From assembly GCA_000467715.1 (NCBI GenBank), contig AJFK01000019.1:1-64000 (forward strand): a stretch of 64,000 nt of DNA, read 5' to 3'. Every line of letters begins with the position of its first letter. Position 1 is the first letter of the stretch. Of this stretch, positions 47,438 to 57,015 are shown piece by piece. The position numbers were made by a program, and so were the translations under genes. This DNA is from Hysterium pulicare CBS 123377. Its lineage: Eukaryota; Ascomycota; Dothideomycetes; Hysteriales; Hysteriaceae. Below the pieces are notes generated by a model that saw only the letters and a list, made by a program, of their open reading frames with translations, was not told the origin of the DNA and ran no database searches.

Positions 47438-49366
47438 ATGGAGTGCATGCGCAATCAGCTCAAGGACGGTGCTGTGCTCAATGGGCGATATGAAACTATA
47501 TCTCCTCTCAATCATGGTTCCTTTGGCATGGTCTTTCAGGCGAAGGACCTCGGTACTGGCGATTTCGTCGCCATAAAGTGTCTGACTAAGACATCGGCTG
47601 CCAACACATGTCCGTCCGCCTTCGCCGTCGATGAGAACTCGGAGGAACTCGCCATTCACCTTCGTATCGGCTCTCACCCCAACGTCGTCAACCTTCTCGA
47701 TTCTTTCGAGACCGCGAACCACATCTACCTTGTTCTGGAGTTCTGCTCGAATGGCGACCTCTACGAGGCCATTCGCCTTGGCAAAGGGCCTTTAGAGACT
47801 GAACATGTCCGCGACTTCATGCTACAGTTGGTTGATGCCGTTGAGCACATGCATTCGAAAGGCATCTACCATCGGGACATCAAACCAGAAAATATTTTCC
47901 TCACTCAATCTGGTTCGATGAAGCTCGGTGACTTTGGGCTTGCCACAACTGACGTCTGGTCTCACGAGGCGGCCGTAGGCAGCGATCGTTACATGGCTCC
48001 TGAACAGTATGACCCTTCCATTGTTGGATACTCACCCTCCAAGGCAGATATTTGGGCCATGGGTATCTGCCTGTTGAACGTTCTTTTCTCTCGCAATCCA
48101 TTTGCAGTTCCTACAACTTCGGACCCCCTCTACGCCGATTTCGCGCTTGATCGCCAAACCCTGTTCGATGTATTTCCAAACATGTCTCAAGACACTTTCG
48201 AGATTTTGGTTCATTGTTTGGCCGTCGACCCAGAGAAACGAGATCTGTCTGCCGTCAAGGAAGCTCTTAATCGCGTCATCAGTTTCACTATCGATGATGA
48301 GACTCCAGATGAGTTCTGCACGGAAGATCGGGAGCCAGTAATCGCCAGTGCTAACCGCGAACCTTTACGTACTCCATCGGTCAGCACTCCTCAGATCGAC
48401 CAGGGTGGCTCTTTCCCGTGGGCGAAGGCTCTTGCGATGTCTCCACCACAACAGATCCGACAGCTTTCGGCAATCCCAGATACCGAGACGTATGCGGAGG
48501 ATATGTTTCCTGGTTCGGAACGATCAAACCGGGAGTGGTTCGATGTCAAACCAGACAATGCTTCTACCGTCTCTTTCGTTGACTCCGGATTGGGTTTGTC
48601 GTTCAAATCTGTTGACGTCACTCAACCAGAACCAATTAAGATACAACGTTCGAGGCCTGTTCCCATCTCTGGCTCCCTACCAATCAATGCAGCCAGACCC
48701 TTTACCTTGTCTTCCGTGTTCGGCAAGAAACGAGATGTCATTTCCAAGAGCTGGAGTGACCTCTGGGACGAGGAAGAGGAGGGACACCACGCAATCGAGG
48801 AAACGGAGAATTCGTTTGAAACTTTTGGCGGCTTCAAGAAGGAAAAGCAATGGGATGCATTTGAGAGTGGATCCGGTGTATCTACGCCACGTGGCGGCCT
48901 CACCGAGCTTAAGAATCCTGCGATGGTCAACAACAGTAGGAGCCGCTCACCAAAGTCCAACCGCCAAGTGGACGAACGAGTCAGCGAATACACTGGTTTC
49001 ATCTTCGAAGAGCATATGCCAACTGTCCCTCGCTACTCACCACCTTCCAAGCGTATGATTATGGACAAATGGGCTGCTTTAGGTGATCGTAGACGCGCTC
49101 AACAGCAGCAAACGCCCCAGAAGCCGGCTAAGCAGGCCAAGCCAAATAAGTCAGCTCTGCCTTCTCCAAACTCCGCCAGGAAGCGAGGGAGGACAGGCAG
49201 CTGGAGACGCCAAATTAACTGGGGACACGAACATAGTAATGACAGCGGCGTTTGGGAACGGAAGAACTGGAATTCCAGCAAGGATTGGCGCCAACACCCG
49301 AATTTCTCTAGTGATGACATTGGCGACTTAGAGTGGGTTGGAGGTTGGAATGACCTCCACTTGTAG
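47438..49366 (+). CDS. Serine/threonine protein kinase, Ran1/Pat1-Sks1-Vhs1 type
   Basis: A single exon of 642 residues from the ATG at 47438; the frame is open a little upstream only from a TTG. The kinase domain spans about residues 17-290. It has a glycine loop NHGSFGMV (25-32), VAIK Lys47, HRDIKPEN at 145-152, DFGLA at 165-169 and MAPEQY as the APE segment. The domain is intact and should be active. The long Ser/Pro/Arg-rich C-terminal half ends in an unusual Trp-rich segment (SSKDWRQHP, EWVGGWNDLHL). The domain most resembles the fission yeast Ran1/Pat1 and budding yeast Sks1/Vhs1 group, which act in nutrient and differentiation control. Orthology is inferred from sequence feel, not alignment. 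Confidence 0.87.
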   Translation: MECMRNQLKDGAVLNGRYETISPLNHGSFGMVFQAKDLGTGDFVAIKCLTKTSAANTCPSAFAVDENSEELAIHLRIGSHPNVVNLLDSFETANHIYLVLEFCSNGDLYEAIRLGKGPLETEHVRDFMLQLVDAVEHMHSKGIYHRDIKPENIFLTQSGSMKLGDFGLATTDVWSHEAAVGSDRYMAPEQYDPSIVGYSPSKADIWAMGICLLNVLFSRNPFAVPTTSDPLYADFALDRQTLFDVFPNMSQDTFEILVHCLAVDPEKRDLSAVKEALNRVISFTIDDETPDEFCTEDREPVIASANREPLRTPSVSTPQIDQGGSFPWAKALAMSPPQQIRQLSAIPDTETYAEDMFPGSERSNREWFDVKPDNASTVSFVDSGLGLSFKSVDVTQPEPIKIQRSRPVPISGSLPINAARPFTLSSVFGKKRDVISKSWSDLWDEEEEGHHAIEETENSFETFGGFKKEKQWDAFESGSGVSTPRGGLTELKNPAMVNNSRSRSPKSNRQVDERVSEYTGFIFEEHMPTVPRYSPPSKRMIMDKWAALGDRRRAQQQQTPQKPAKQAKPNKSALPSPNSARKRGRTGSWRRQINWGHEHSNDSGVWERKNWNSSKDWRQHPNFSSDDIGDLEWVGGWNDLHL

Positions 49367-50524
49367 TCTTGGCTCTTCTCATCCCTTTTTTTTGTTTTGC
49401 TCTGAAAAGATTACCACTTTCTTCAACACGACCTTTTTTGGACAACTTTCTTCTGTCACAGGCTGTACCTTTAGAGATACCACGACTTTTCTTTTCCTAC
49501 TCATACCCCCTTCAGGATTTTTCCTCATGGCTCTGGAACCGGCTCTTTCTCCTTTGTTTCACATAAACCTGTCACACTTTTACTTCGGAGCATTTGGGAA
49601 ACTCTACTGGGTGCATGGGTGGCTGGAATCAACATTCGTGTCTGAGGTGATAGCATTCGCTGAAACTGTACAATTGGTGACGGAAGGTTGGGATTAAAAC
49701 TTTTTAAAAATTTCTTACCTTCGAAAGGGATGATTAGTTAGCCAAGACTCGTATCCGATGTTTCCTGGCAGGCTGTTGAGAAGGCCAGGAACCGGATTTA
49801 CCCACTCATACTTTTGATCTCTGCAATGCTTCATGGTGATATTTCCTAATTATAATACGAGGCTGTTTTAGGCCTAGTGTTGGGTAGTAAAATAGCTCGC
49901 CCAACAGGCACAACACTGTTTAACGACAACTGCAAATTCAAGGACAGCATAATAAGACTTATAGTTAGGTTTATGAATACTCTAATAAGTTGAAGTCATT
50001 GAATATTATTAATGATTTTAAGTTTATAGGAACTTAGGGCTCGGCTTGGGTCACGTATCCAGGCACTCGAAGAATGTCTCCCCTGCCCATCATCATTGCG
50101 ATCATCTCCAATCCGCTCAGCGTCGCCGACATGCTCTCCCTTTTCGGTGTTACCATATAGTCCTCTTCGCTCGCGAGCACGATCATCACCAAGCCCAAGA
50201 ACGGATGGGAGATTTGGGTAATGAGCTAAGTCCATCAACTCTAATGCTCAAAGCAATAGAAATACGATGCCCACGATACTGTATTCAGCCAACGTTATAA
50301 CTTAAAGATGAGTCACTTCAAATGCCCAATAGAATGCCAAGACTGTCACGTGCCTGCAGTCTTCACCTTCAGCTGTATAGTCAGTCTTTCACCAGCGATA
50401 TGGCCATCGGTCACCAAACCTCGTACGACTAGGCAGCCTACTCAACATACAGCATCTCAGACCTGGCTTGAACCTCCAGTCCGCTTGAAATGGCCCATGC
50501 CTTTTGAGTTGCATCTGCATAGCC
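49367..50524. other. Intergenic, 3' flank of kinase and AT-richer relic-like stretch
   Basis: 1.16 kb. T-rich sequence follows the kinase stop. About 49850-50030 is AT-richer and contains AGTGTTGGG (49876-49884) facing CCCAACA (49900-49906) and CAACACT (49911-49917), a weak hairpin. No gene is supported. Confidence 0.4.
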
Positions 50525-51774
50525 ATGGCTAGACTCAAGGCCCAACATGCTAAGGTGCCTGGAACTACAGAAACTAGCCACCTGTATGATCGTTGTCACT
50601 CTATGGACGACCTTTGGCCTACTCTTGCGACTTCAGAAATACCGGTCGGGGAACGGCAGCGGCAGCCTCAGATGTCTAAGGTATCCAGCAAGCTGGAGAA
50701 GCTCCCTCATCACAAATGGTTTCAAGTAAGTAGAAAGACTCCTTCTGAGCCATGAAACTTTAGAGTATTAACACCTTGCGCTAGGAAATACGCCATCAAG
50801 CTCTCGACGCAGTTGAGCCACTAAAGCACATAACTTCAATTTCAAAGGTCCTGCGAGGTCGGACTTTCAGGTTCACAGAGCTACCGCTAGAACTTCGCGA
50901 CATTGTTCATCACTTGGCCCTGTTTGGAAATCGAAACCACCTTCCTGTCCGAATCCGCCGCGTTGGGAAAAGACCGATTCCGCAAACACCAAAGATTGCG
51001 AAGTACAAACCTAAGAACATACATAAACGCGTGATGAATCTAATCAATGACGAACCGTCATTCCCCATGTTGATCAGCCTCTTCCTCACAAGTAAGGCGA
51101 TTAAAGCGGAGACTGAAGAGGTCTTTTTCAAGCAGTGCATGCTTATGCTGCCAGCCATCCATTTGAGACACATGGAGGCGACCAACCCTACATTCATCTC
51201 ACTGCCACACAGCATTCCTCACAACGCCTGGGCAAACATCATGAATGTCAACATATGCTGCGCCATTACCGACCTTCCGAGCACCGAGCTCCAAAAAGCT
51301 CAGGTCTATTCTTCGAGCGTTCCCACCGATACTTATACTTTAAAGGTATTCAAGAGAATCAAACTTACGTCTATGGAAGATCAGGCGCTATACTGTACCT
51401 GGAAGCACAACATTGATTTTGTCATGTGTATGCCGCGACTCCGGAGACTCTGCCTTCACCTTCGTTCCTGCAACTGGTGGACCGACAACCCGAATAACAT
51501 CACTCCAAGCGAAGAAGATCCTCCCAAACCTGTAGCTCGGGCAATTGAAGTTGTTGCTGATGCGTGGAGACGGGCGTATGTTGCTCGGGTTCGCTGTGGG
51601 CTACCGAAAATCATTGACCTATTAGTGTGTGCAACGGGGACCTATGGGGAGGAGGTTACCCAAGGTTGGGTGACGGTGGATGAAATTACGGATGACCAGG
51701 AACGGGAAAAGCATATGAAGATTCTCGAGTTCTGGGGTCTCTCGGATTTTGAGAAAATGGACCAAGGATCATGA
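50525..51774 (+). CDS. F-box-like / 2EXR-type protein of unknown function
   Basis: Two exons, join(50525..50725,50785..51774), 396 residues. The intron (50726-50784) has GTAAGT and CTAG in phase 0. Residues 96-113 (RFTELPLELRDIVHHLAL) resemble the short F-box-like or 2EXR motif that opens many large Pezizomycotina protein families. The N-terminal ~90 residues are polar; the rest is a mixed-fold domain without catalytic signature, membrane segment or signal peptide. There is no LRR or WD40 partner domain. F-box proteins recruit substrates to SCF ubiquitin ligases, but fungal proteins of this kind are mostly uncharacterised. The start at 50525 has a good CCATGGC context. Confidence 0.65.
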
Positions 51775-53423
51775 CGGGGGCTTTGTACGGTACCGGTATT
51801 GAGGTTCTGAGACAGAGCGAGCGAAACGCAGACAGCTGCTCCTCGTCGGATTTCTCAATGCATAGCTACAGTCGGCTGTCAAGGGTTGTGTACGAAAGGG
51901 GACACTTGCTAAGCAGTCATAGCCTTGAAGACTGAAAGATCTGCTTGCTTTATGATGGGCAGGTATGTACTCCAAGCTTGGTGGTACATTGGCTCTGCAA
52001 CCCTCCTTGTTACGAAGTAGGTTTCTCGGAATATCCTTCCAAGAATCTATCTAAGTTCCTCAAACCTCCCTTGAATTGCAACTATTACCTTCGTGGTCAC
52101 CTTCTTCCCAAATATCTCTCGACTTCTCTATCAAATAACCGCAGTTGCTTTCTACTCCACCTCTCTCTTTTCCAATCTTTTTACTAAGCGCTGAATGTGC
52201 ACATCCTAACCGTTTCCCCACCGGCCACAGCTTTCAAATTGCCTACCATGGACGAACGATTAAAAGCGAAGCGAGCAAGCGAGCTTCCAGCCAACACGCA
52301 AGTCGACATGTACCATGAACCTTAGCCCATATCAAAATCCTCCCACGGTCCGTAACTAATCCAGCTTCTCGCATAAGTCCAACTATCTCCTAACTCTTCC
52401 CCTCCGGCCTCTGCTAAAATTATAGCTCCTCAGCCTCTTTTCTGCCTCGATTTCGGAAACCACGACGTTCATGCTGTATCGTTGCTCTTTGATAGCGCAC
52501 CTGCATCATTCTTCCCTTGTGAATAGCATGCAGATGCCAATCGACATAGCCTCGCCCTCCACAAGGGGTGTCACAATTCGTCGTTTTCGGAGGTTGGGAC
52601 CTCCCCCAACACCTTCTTTACCACCGGCCTACAAAGCCAATTCAGACTCTGGGAACAGCATCAAAGCAAGTAAGTTGCCATCCTTAAGGTTAGTCGGAAA
52701 ACAGTATAGGGAATGGGATCTTCCAGACTTGTACCCGCAAAGGAGTTCACAGTACAATGAATAATGACACTCTATGTGCTCGCCTTTGACAACGCCAAGC
52801 TAGACACTGGACCAATCCAACGCTCGGAGAGCCCACTTAACTTCCAGGTGATGATACTGACGCTCTTCGTAGTATTAGTGGTTCATCCTCATGGAATGAA
52901 GAAAGGTTTGGTAACGCTCAACTACGCGTAAGCGGTGATTACATTTAAAGCACTCATTCATGGTTGATTTCACAGTATATTGTAATGGTGTTTCTTTAAT
53001 TTCTCTTCTAGTTCTTATTGGTTCTAATTCTCCAGCTCTGGTTCTTTAGTTCTAGTTTGCATGCTCTTGTCACTGTTGACAACAAAAGTCAAAATAAGTC
53101 GACCTCTGAGTCACTCCGCCGACTCAACGCGCATCTGGCGCAAGTTGAAAAGCGCTCGGTCGGTCTTCTCTTTCAACACACTCCACAAATCTTCATCAAC
53201 ATACCACACTTCAACATCTAACATAACGAGCTTCACCACGTTGCCGACTCTTCATTGCAACTTCCCAATTTTATCCTCACTCACTCCTTCAAAACTCCAG
53301 GCTAGCCCCCTAGCTCACCAATTACCCAACAAGCCTTACCCTAAAATATCCTCCCCATTCATTTATGTATCCAACCCATCATCGATAGAAATATTTTAAC
53401 TCGAAAGCACAACCATCGAGCAC
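51775..53423. other. Intergenic, weak short ORFs only
   Basis: 1.65 kb. Apart from the small frame at 52471-52764 listed separately, only arbitrary short frames occur. Pyrimidine-rich DNA precedes the next gene. Confidence 0.4.
52471..52764 (+). CDS. Possible small hypothetical protein
   Basis: A 97-codon frame with a Pro/Arg-rich middle. A GTAAGT at about 52671 inside it could be a splice donor, so the true product might differ. No family resemblance, signal peptide or membrane segment is clear. This may be noncoding. Confidence 0.22.
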   Translation: MLYRCSLIAHLHHSSLVNSMQMPIDIASPSTRGVTIRRFRRLGPPPTPSLPPAYKANSDSGNSIKASKLPSLRLVGKQYREWDLPDLYPQRSSQYNE

Positions 53424-53951
53424 ATGAGACTCCTCAACTCTGCAAAAAGTCTTCGCGAAAAACGAAACGCCTACATGCGTCCAATGATCTCTCTTCCAGG
53501 CATAGTGGCGCTGGTTGTGGTAGGCACGGCCATGTACGTGGCTGCATTGGCCTCATTTTCTCATCCGAGTCGAGGACTACCAGCAACACACATCTCCAAT
53601 TCACTCCGTAGCATTCCTTCCTCCGCTAGGGACGCCTCTGTCACTCCGACGACAACCCTACTTGACACTCTCAGCACATTCCAAACATCGACGCACTTTT
53701 CGCTAACTGGCCGCTGGAGATCCCCGAAACCACATTATGTGGCGCATAGTACTGAAATATATCGAGGACCTCAGGATCCTGAGTCATTTACGAAGCCACT
53801 GGAGAGCATGCCTACTGAGACCTCGAAGAGTGGAGGAGAGCTGTGGAGTGCAGATTCCTCTGGCGGAAAGATGAAGAAGGAGCGGGAGGGGTACGGTGGA
53901 ATTCAGAGAGGGGAAGAACAGGACCACGTTCTATCGAAAAGTGGTCACTGA
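53424..53951 (+). CDS. Hypothetical single-pass membrane protein
   Basis: 175 residues from the ATG at 53424. A short basic N-terminus (KSLREKRNAY) precedes one hydrophobic segment at about residues 26-47 (LPGIVALVVVGTAMYVAALA). The rest is Ser/Thr/Pro-rich, then charged, consistent with a signal-anchor topology. The frame that overlaps its end continues to 54168, so a 3' intron cannot be excluded. No known family is recognised. Pyrimidine-rich DNA lies just upstream, as for other promoters here. Confidence 0.42.
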   Translation: MRLLNSAKSLREKRNAYMRPMISLPGIVALVVVGTAMYVAALASFSHPSRGLPATHISNSLRSIPSSARDASVTPTTTLLDTLSTFQTSTHFSLTGRWRSPKPHYVAHSTEIYRGPQDPESFTKPLESMPTETSKSGGELWSADSSGGKMKKEREGYGGIQRGEEQDHVLSKSGH

Positions 53952-55897
53952 GGCGATGTACTATGGGCGTCACGATCGGGGTTTACTCTTTCGAGGTGTG
54001 GTGTTGAGCTGGATAGATGAAGCGAACAGACTCAAGGTGAACGGCACACAGACTATCGGCGGTCAGAGCAGGAGTGAGAATATTTGGAAAGGTAGTAAAG
54101 CGCGAACAAGCATTAAGATGCAAGGCGAATTTGCGTTTGCGGATCCTTGGATAAGAGGGTATGGATGAATCCGTGGAAGCGGAATCTGCAGTATTAGGTA
54201 CAAATGGATACTTAGACGGTTCAAAATGGTATCCCACTGACCCTTCCTCTTTCTGAAAACTCGTACTCACGTTAGAACGTGGTTTGGAAATACTTCACTT
54301 GTGTATGAATGCGCGAAAGCAGAAGCTGGAAGATCGATAGCTTTTCTTTTTTTCTTAGATATCGTCATCGATATTCAGGTGAATAAAATTGGGTAGGCAA
54401 AGTTGGACTGTGACTTTTTCGCTGGGACAAAGCAAATGAAACCCATATTGCAGATAATACGAGGCTTTTTCTCGCGTCGAGGCAAGCGTGGGTGGAAAAG
54501 AATGCTCATCTTCACTATTTAATACGATCTCGTCTTTCCAGGTTAGGGTCTCAATTCGCCGTCCTGATCGAGCGGGCCTGAACTGGCATCCTGTCAGCGC
54601 TTCCAACATCGGCGTCGACGTTGTGTATAACGGTGTAAGTTTCTTCGTCTATCGTCGTAGAGCTCTCATCATGCTGCGTCATTGTATCAGATTCTGACCT
54701 TTCCGGAAGGCGGATGGAGAGTATCCGAGCTTTTCGAACACGTCTGTCTCGAACTCCGAATAGTTTTTAATAGGATGACGGCTACTTCCATCGTCCCCAA
54801 GGCGGTGACAAGAAAAGAAACATGTGCGACAGCTTACACAAAGAGAATGTATGATAATGTCGAGTTCGTGGTTTTAACCGCACATTCATAGGCTAAGTTG
54901 GTGGGAATGGAAGACATTGGGAATGGCTGATCCATCCTTGCTTTTAGCTGCAGCTTCCGTTGTGCATCTTGCAGCTGCAGCAGAATATGCACAGTGAGTC
55001 ATGAAGCCGCAATTCAGGCGCCTTGCCAAGCCGAGGATTCTAAACCATCCGGATCCGGTTGTTGCGGAAATTAGTCGTGAGCGCTTACTTGCAGCAGAAG
55101 GATTTGTGTCTGAAAAATGGTATACTTATCCTCAGTATGTACAGAGAGTATTCGGTTGCATGACCCCCAATGGGTCTCTTGCTGGTGGTGCCGACATTGT
55201 TAGTGAAACAGACAAACGCTCTTCTGTGTTACTGTCTGTCAGTCTCCTGGCTGAGAAATGTGCGCGCGTCCGAACCCCATGCCGAATTGCGTCGTTACAG
55301 TTGTTCCGTTTCAGTGGGTAAAGGTACATTGACGTGCAGGAGAGGTAACAGACCACCGCAGCTGAAACAATGGGAATCGACGCCAAAGAATGTGCGACAG
55401 AATAGGCCGTAAACATCTGCTATATCGATCTGGTTGCTAATAGTGTTTTTATACATAGCCGTGAGACTGAAGGGAAAAGTATACATAGGAAATGTTAAAC
55501 CCATGCTATCGTACACGTCGCAGAATGCGAAACCTGTGGATCCGCTGCGAAGAAAGAATCCCCAAAAAGTCGTAAGTTAGAGATAAGACATTAGACTCAA
55601 GTGCTCATCACATCTTAAGCGTGAGGGAAGAAAGAAAGGAAATGCATATTTGAACAGTACAAGAAGCTCCCAAGGAAAATTTTCAGTGAAAGTCGGCATC
55701 AAATCAAAACGAATGCATGAAAAAATTCGCAATATGACACTCATTAAGATGCATGCACGCGTAGGTTTTGCAGAGCATACCTCCATAAGGTCCACAATGG
55801 TATCATGGCAAAATTATCATCATGACTGCGTGACGAGTCGTCCAAACGCTTTCAAAACACAATATACCGCCGATTTTTGTATCCAATAAGGAACGCC
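53952..55897. other. Intergenic, no supported gene
   Basis: 1.95 kb. A 106-codon plus frame at 55001-55321 begins with ATG but has no recognisable motif; other frames overlap each other on both strands. I could not support a gene. Confidence 0.4.
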
Positions 55898-57015
55898 TTA
55901 TATGCCGACTGTATCTTTGAACGAGTGAGGGGTGTTTGTTCGGGGTTGCGGTTCTTCGACTCCTTCCATCCGTACGTCTCTGTCTCTGGGTTCGGTTGCG
56001 GAATGCGGGGCTGCTGATATGGGTGTAAAAGAGGAATATGCTTGACTGCGACTTATGTCTCCTGTTGCTGATCCAAATATTGAAGGCGATTCTGTTTCGC
56101 TAGTACCTTCTCCTGATTGCGGTTTCTCCAATTCAAGCGGCGTAGGTTTTGCACGTTTTTTCTTGCCTGAACTCGATTCTGTCCCTCCTACCGCCTGAGA
56201 AGTTTGCGGTGTAGCTATGCCCATAGGAGCCACTGGAGCTGGGCCGGGTGTCGTGCTGCCAGGGGCCGGAGTATCTCCAGTCGTTGCCTCAATCGATGTA
56301 ACAGAAGGTCTTTGCTTTCTTGGTGGTGGGTAGACTTCTCCACGCGCGGCAGCGGCATGCGCTCTAGCTTGTGCTTCTACTTTTGTAGGCCGTCCTCGTT
56401 TCTTCTTGTTCGCTGGTTCTCCAATCGGTGACATTGCATACGTAGGTCCGCTCACGAAGTCCCCGGGGTATGAGTGAGGGGGGCGAGGTTGGAGAAGGCG
56501 GCCAATTGGCGTCGACGTTTCTGGTTGAAGCGGGCGCTTCTTTGGGACCTCAGGCCCTGGGTAAATGATGGGAGCAGGTAATTGAGGCCGTTGCCTATAG
56601 TCTGCTGCCGGGTAAGTCGCTGAGAGTTGGTTGTAGGCCATTTGACAGGAGCGGAGGGAGCGCCCTGCGGTAGCGAGTTAGCTGTCCTGGCCTTGAAGTA
56701 GAGCATTCGACCGATGAGCTCTCCAAATTCTTGCCCAATATCGAGGCTGGATAGACTCGCTCATGGTGGCATGACCTGGCCATCGGCGGGAGTACGTACC
56801 TGGAGGCAGAGCAATATCGTCCCATTTGGGTTGGATCTGGGAGTCTCTAATGATTCCGAACAAGACGTTTGAGGGAACGGGTGCCGCCTTAATTATTTCA
56901 GCCAGAAGATAAAGCTACGCAGGGGATGTGATTAGTCGAAGGCAATGCTTGCTATTGGTGAGCTGATTGTGGCACCTACCATCTCATACTCCTTAAATTG
57001 TGCCTCCTGCTCCAT
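55898..57015 (-). CDS. AT-hook protein, probable nuclear factor
   Basis: Three exons, complement(join(55898..56664,56800..56914,56980..57015)), 305 residues. The first coding exon is only 12 codons (MEQEAQFKEYEM). The second gives an amphipathic segment ending WDDIALPPG, and the third continues RSLRSCQMAYNQL. This short, ordered N-terminal module (residues 1-65) is the conserved-looking part. Intron 2 (135 nt) was closed at the CCGCAG acceptor because a GCTAAC branch site precedes it and the frame holds. After a Pro-rich stretch an AT-hook KKKRGRPTK lies at about 137-145. A second basic patch GKKKRAKPT follows, and the tail is Ser/Pro/Thr-rich. AT-hooks bind the DNA minor groove; target and role are unknown. 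Confidence 0.72.

Noticed and set aside
49876-49917. Weak hairpin (AGTGTTGGG against CCCAACA / CAACACT) in AT-richer DNA, possible miniature transposon end
   Set aside because: Short, imperfect, without terminal repeats or a target-site duplication that I could find.
55001-55321. 106-codon plus-strand frame starting with ATG
   Set aside because: The start looks usable, but the second half is in shifted, biased composition, no motif is seen and nothing around it supports a gene.
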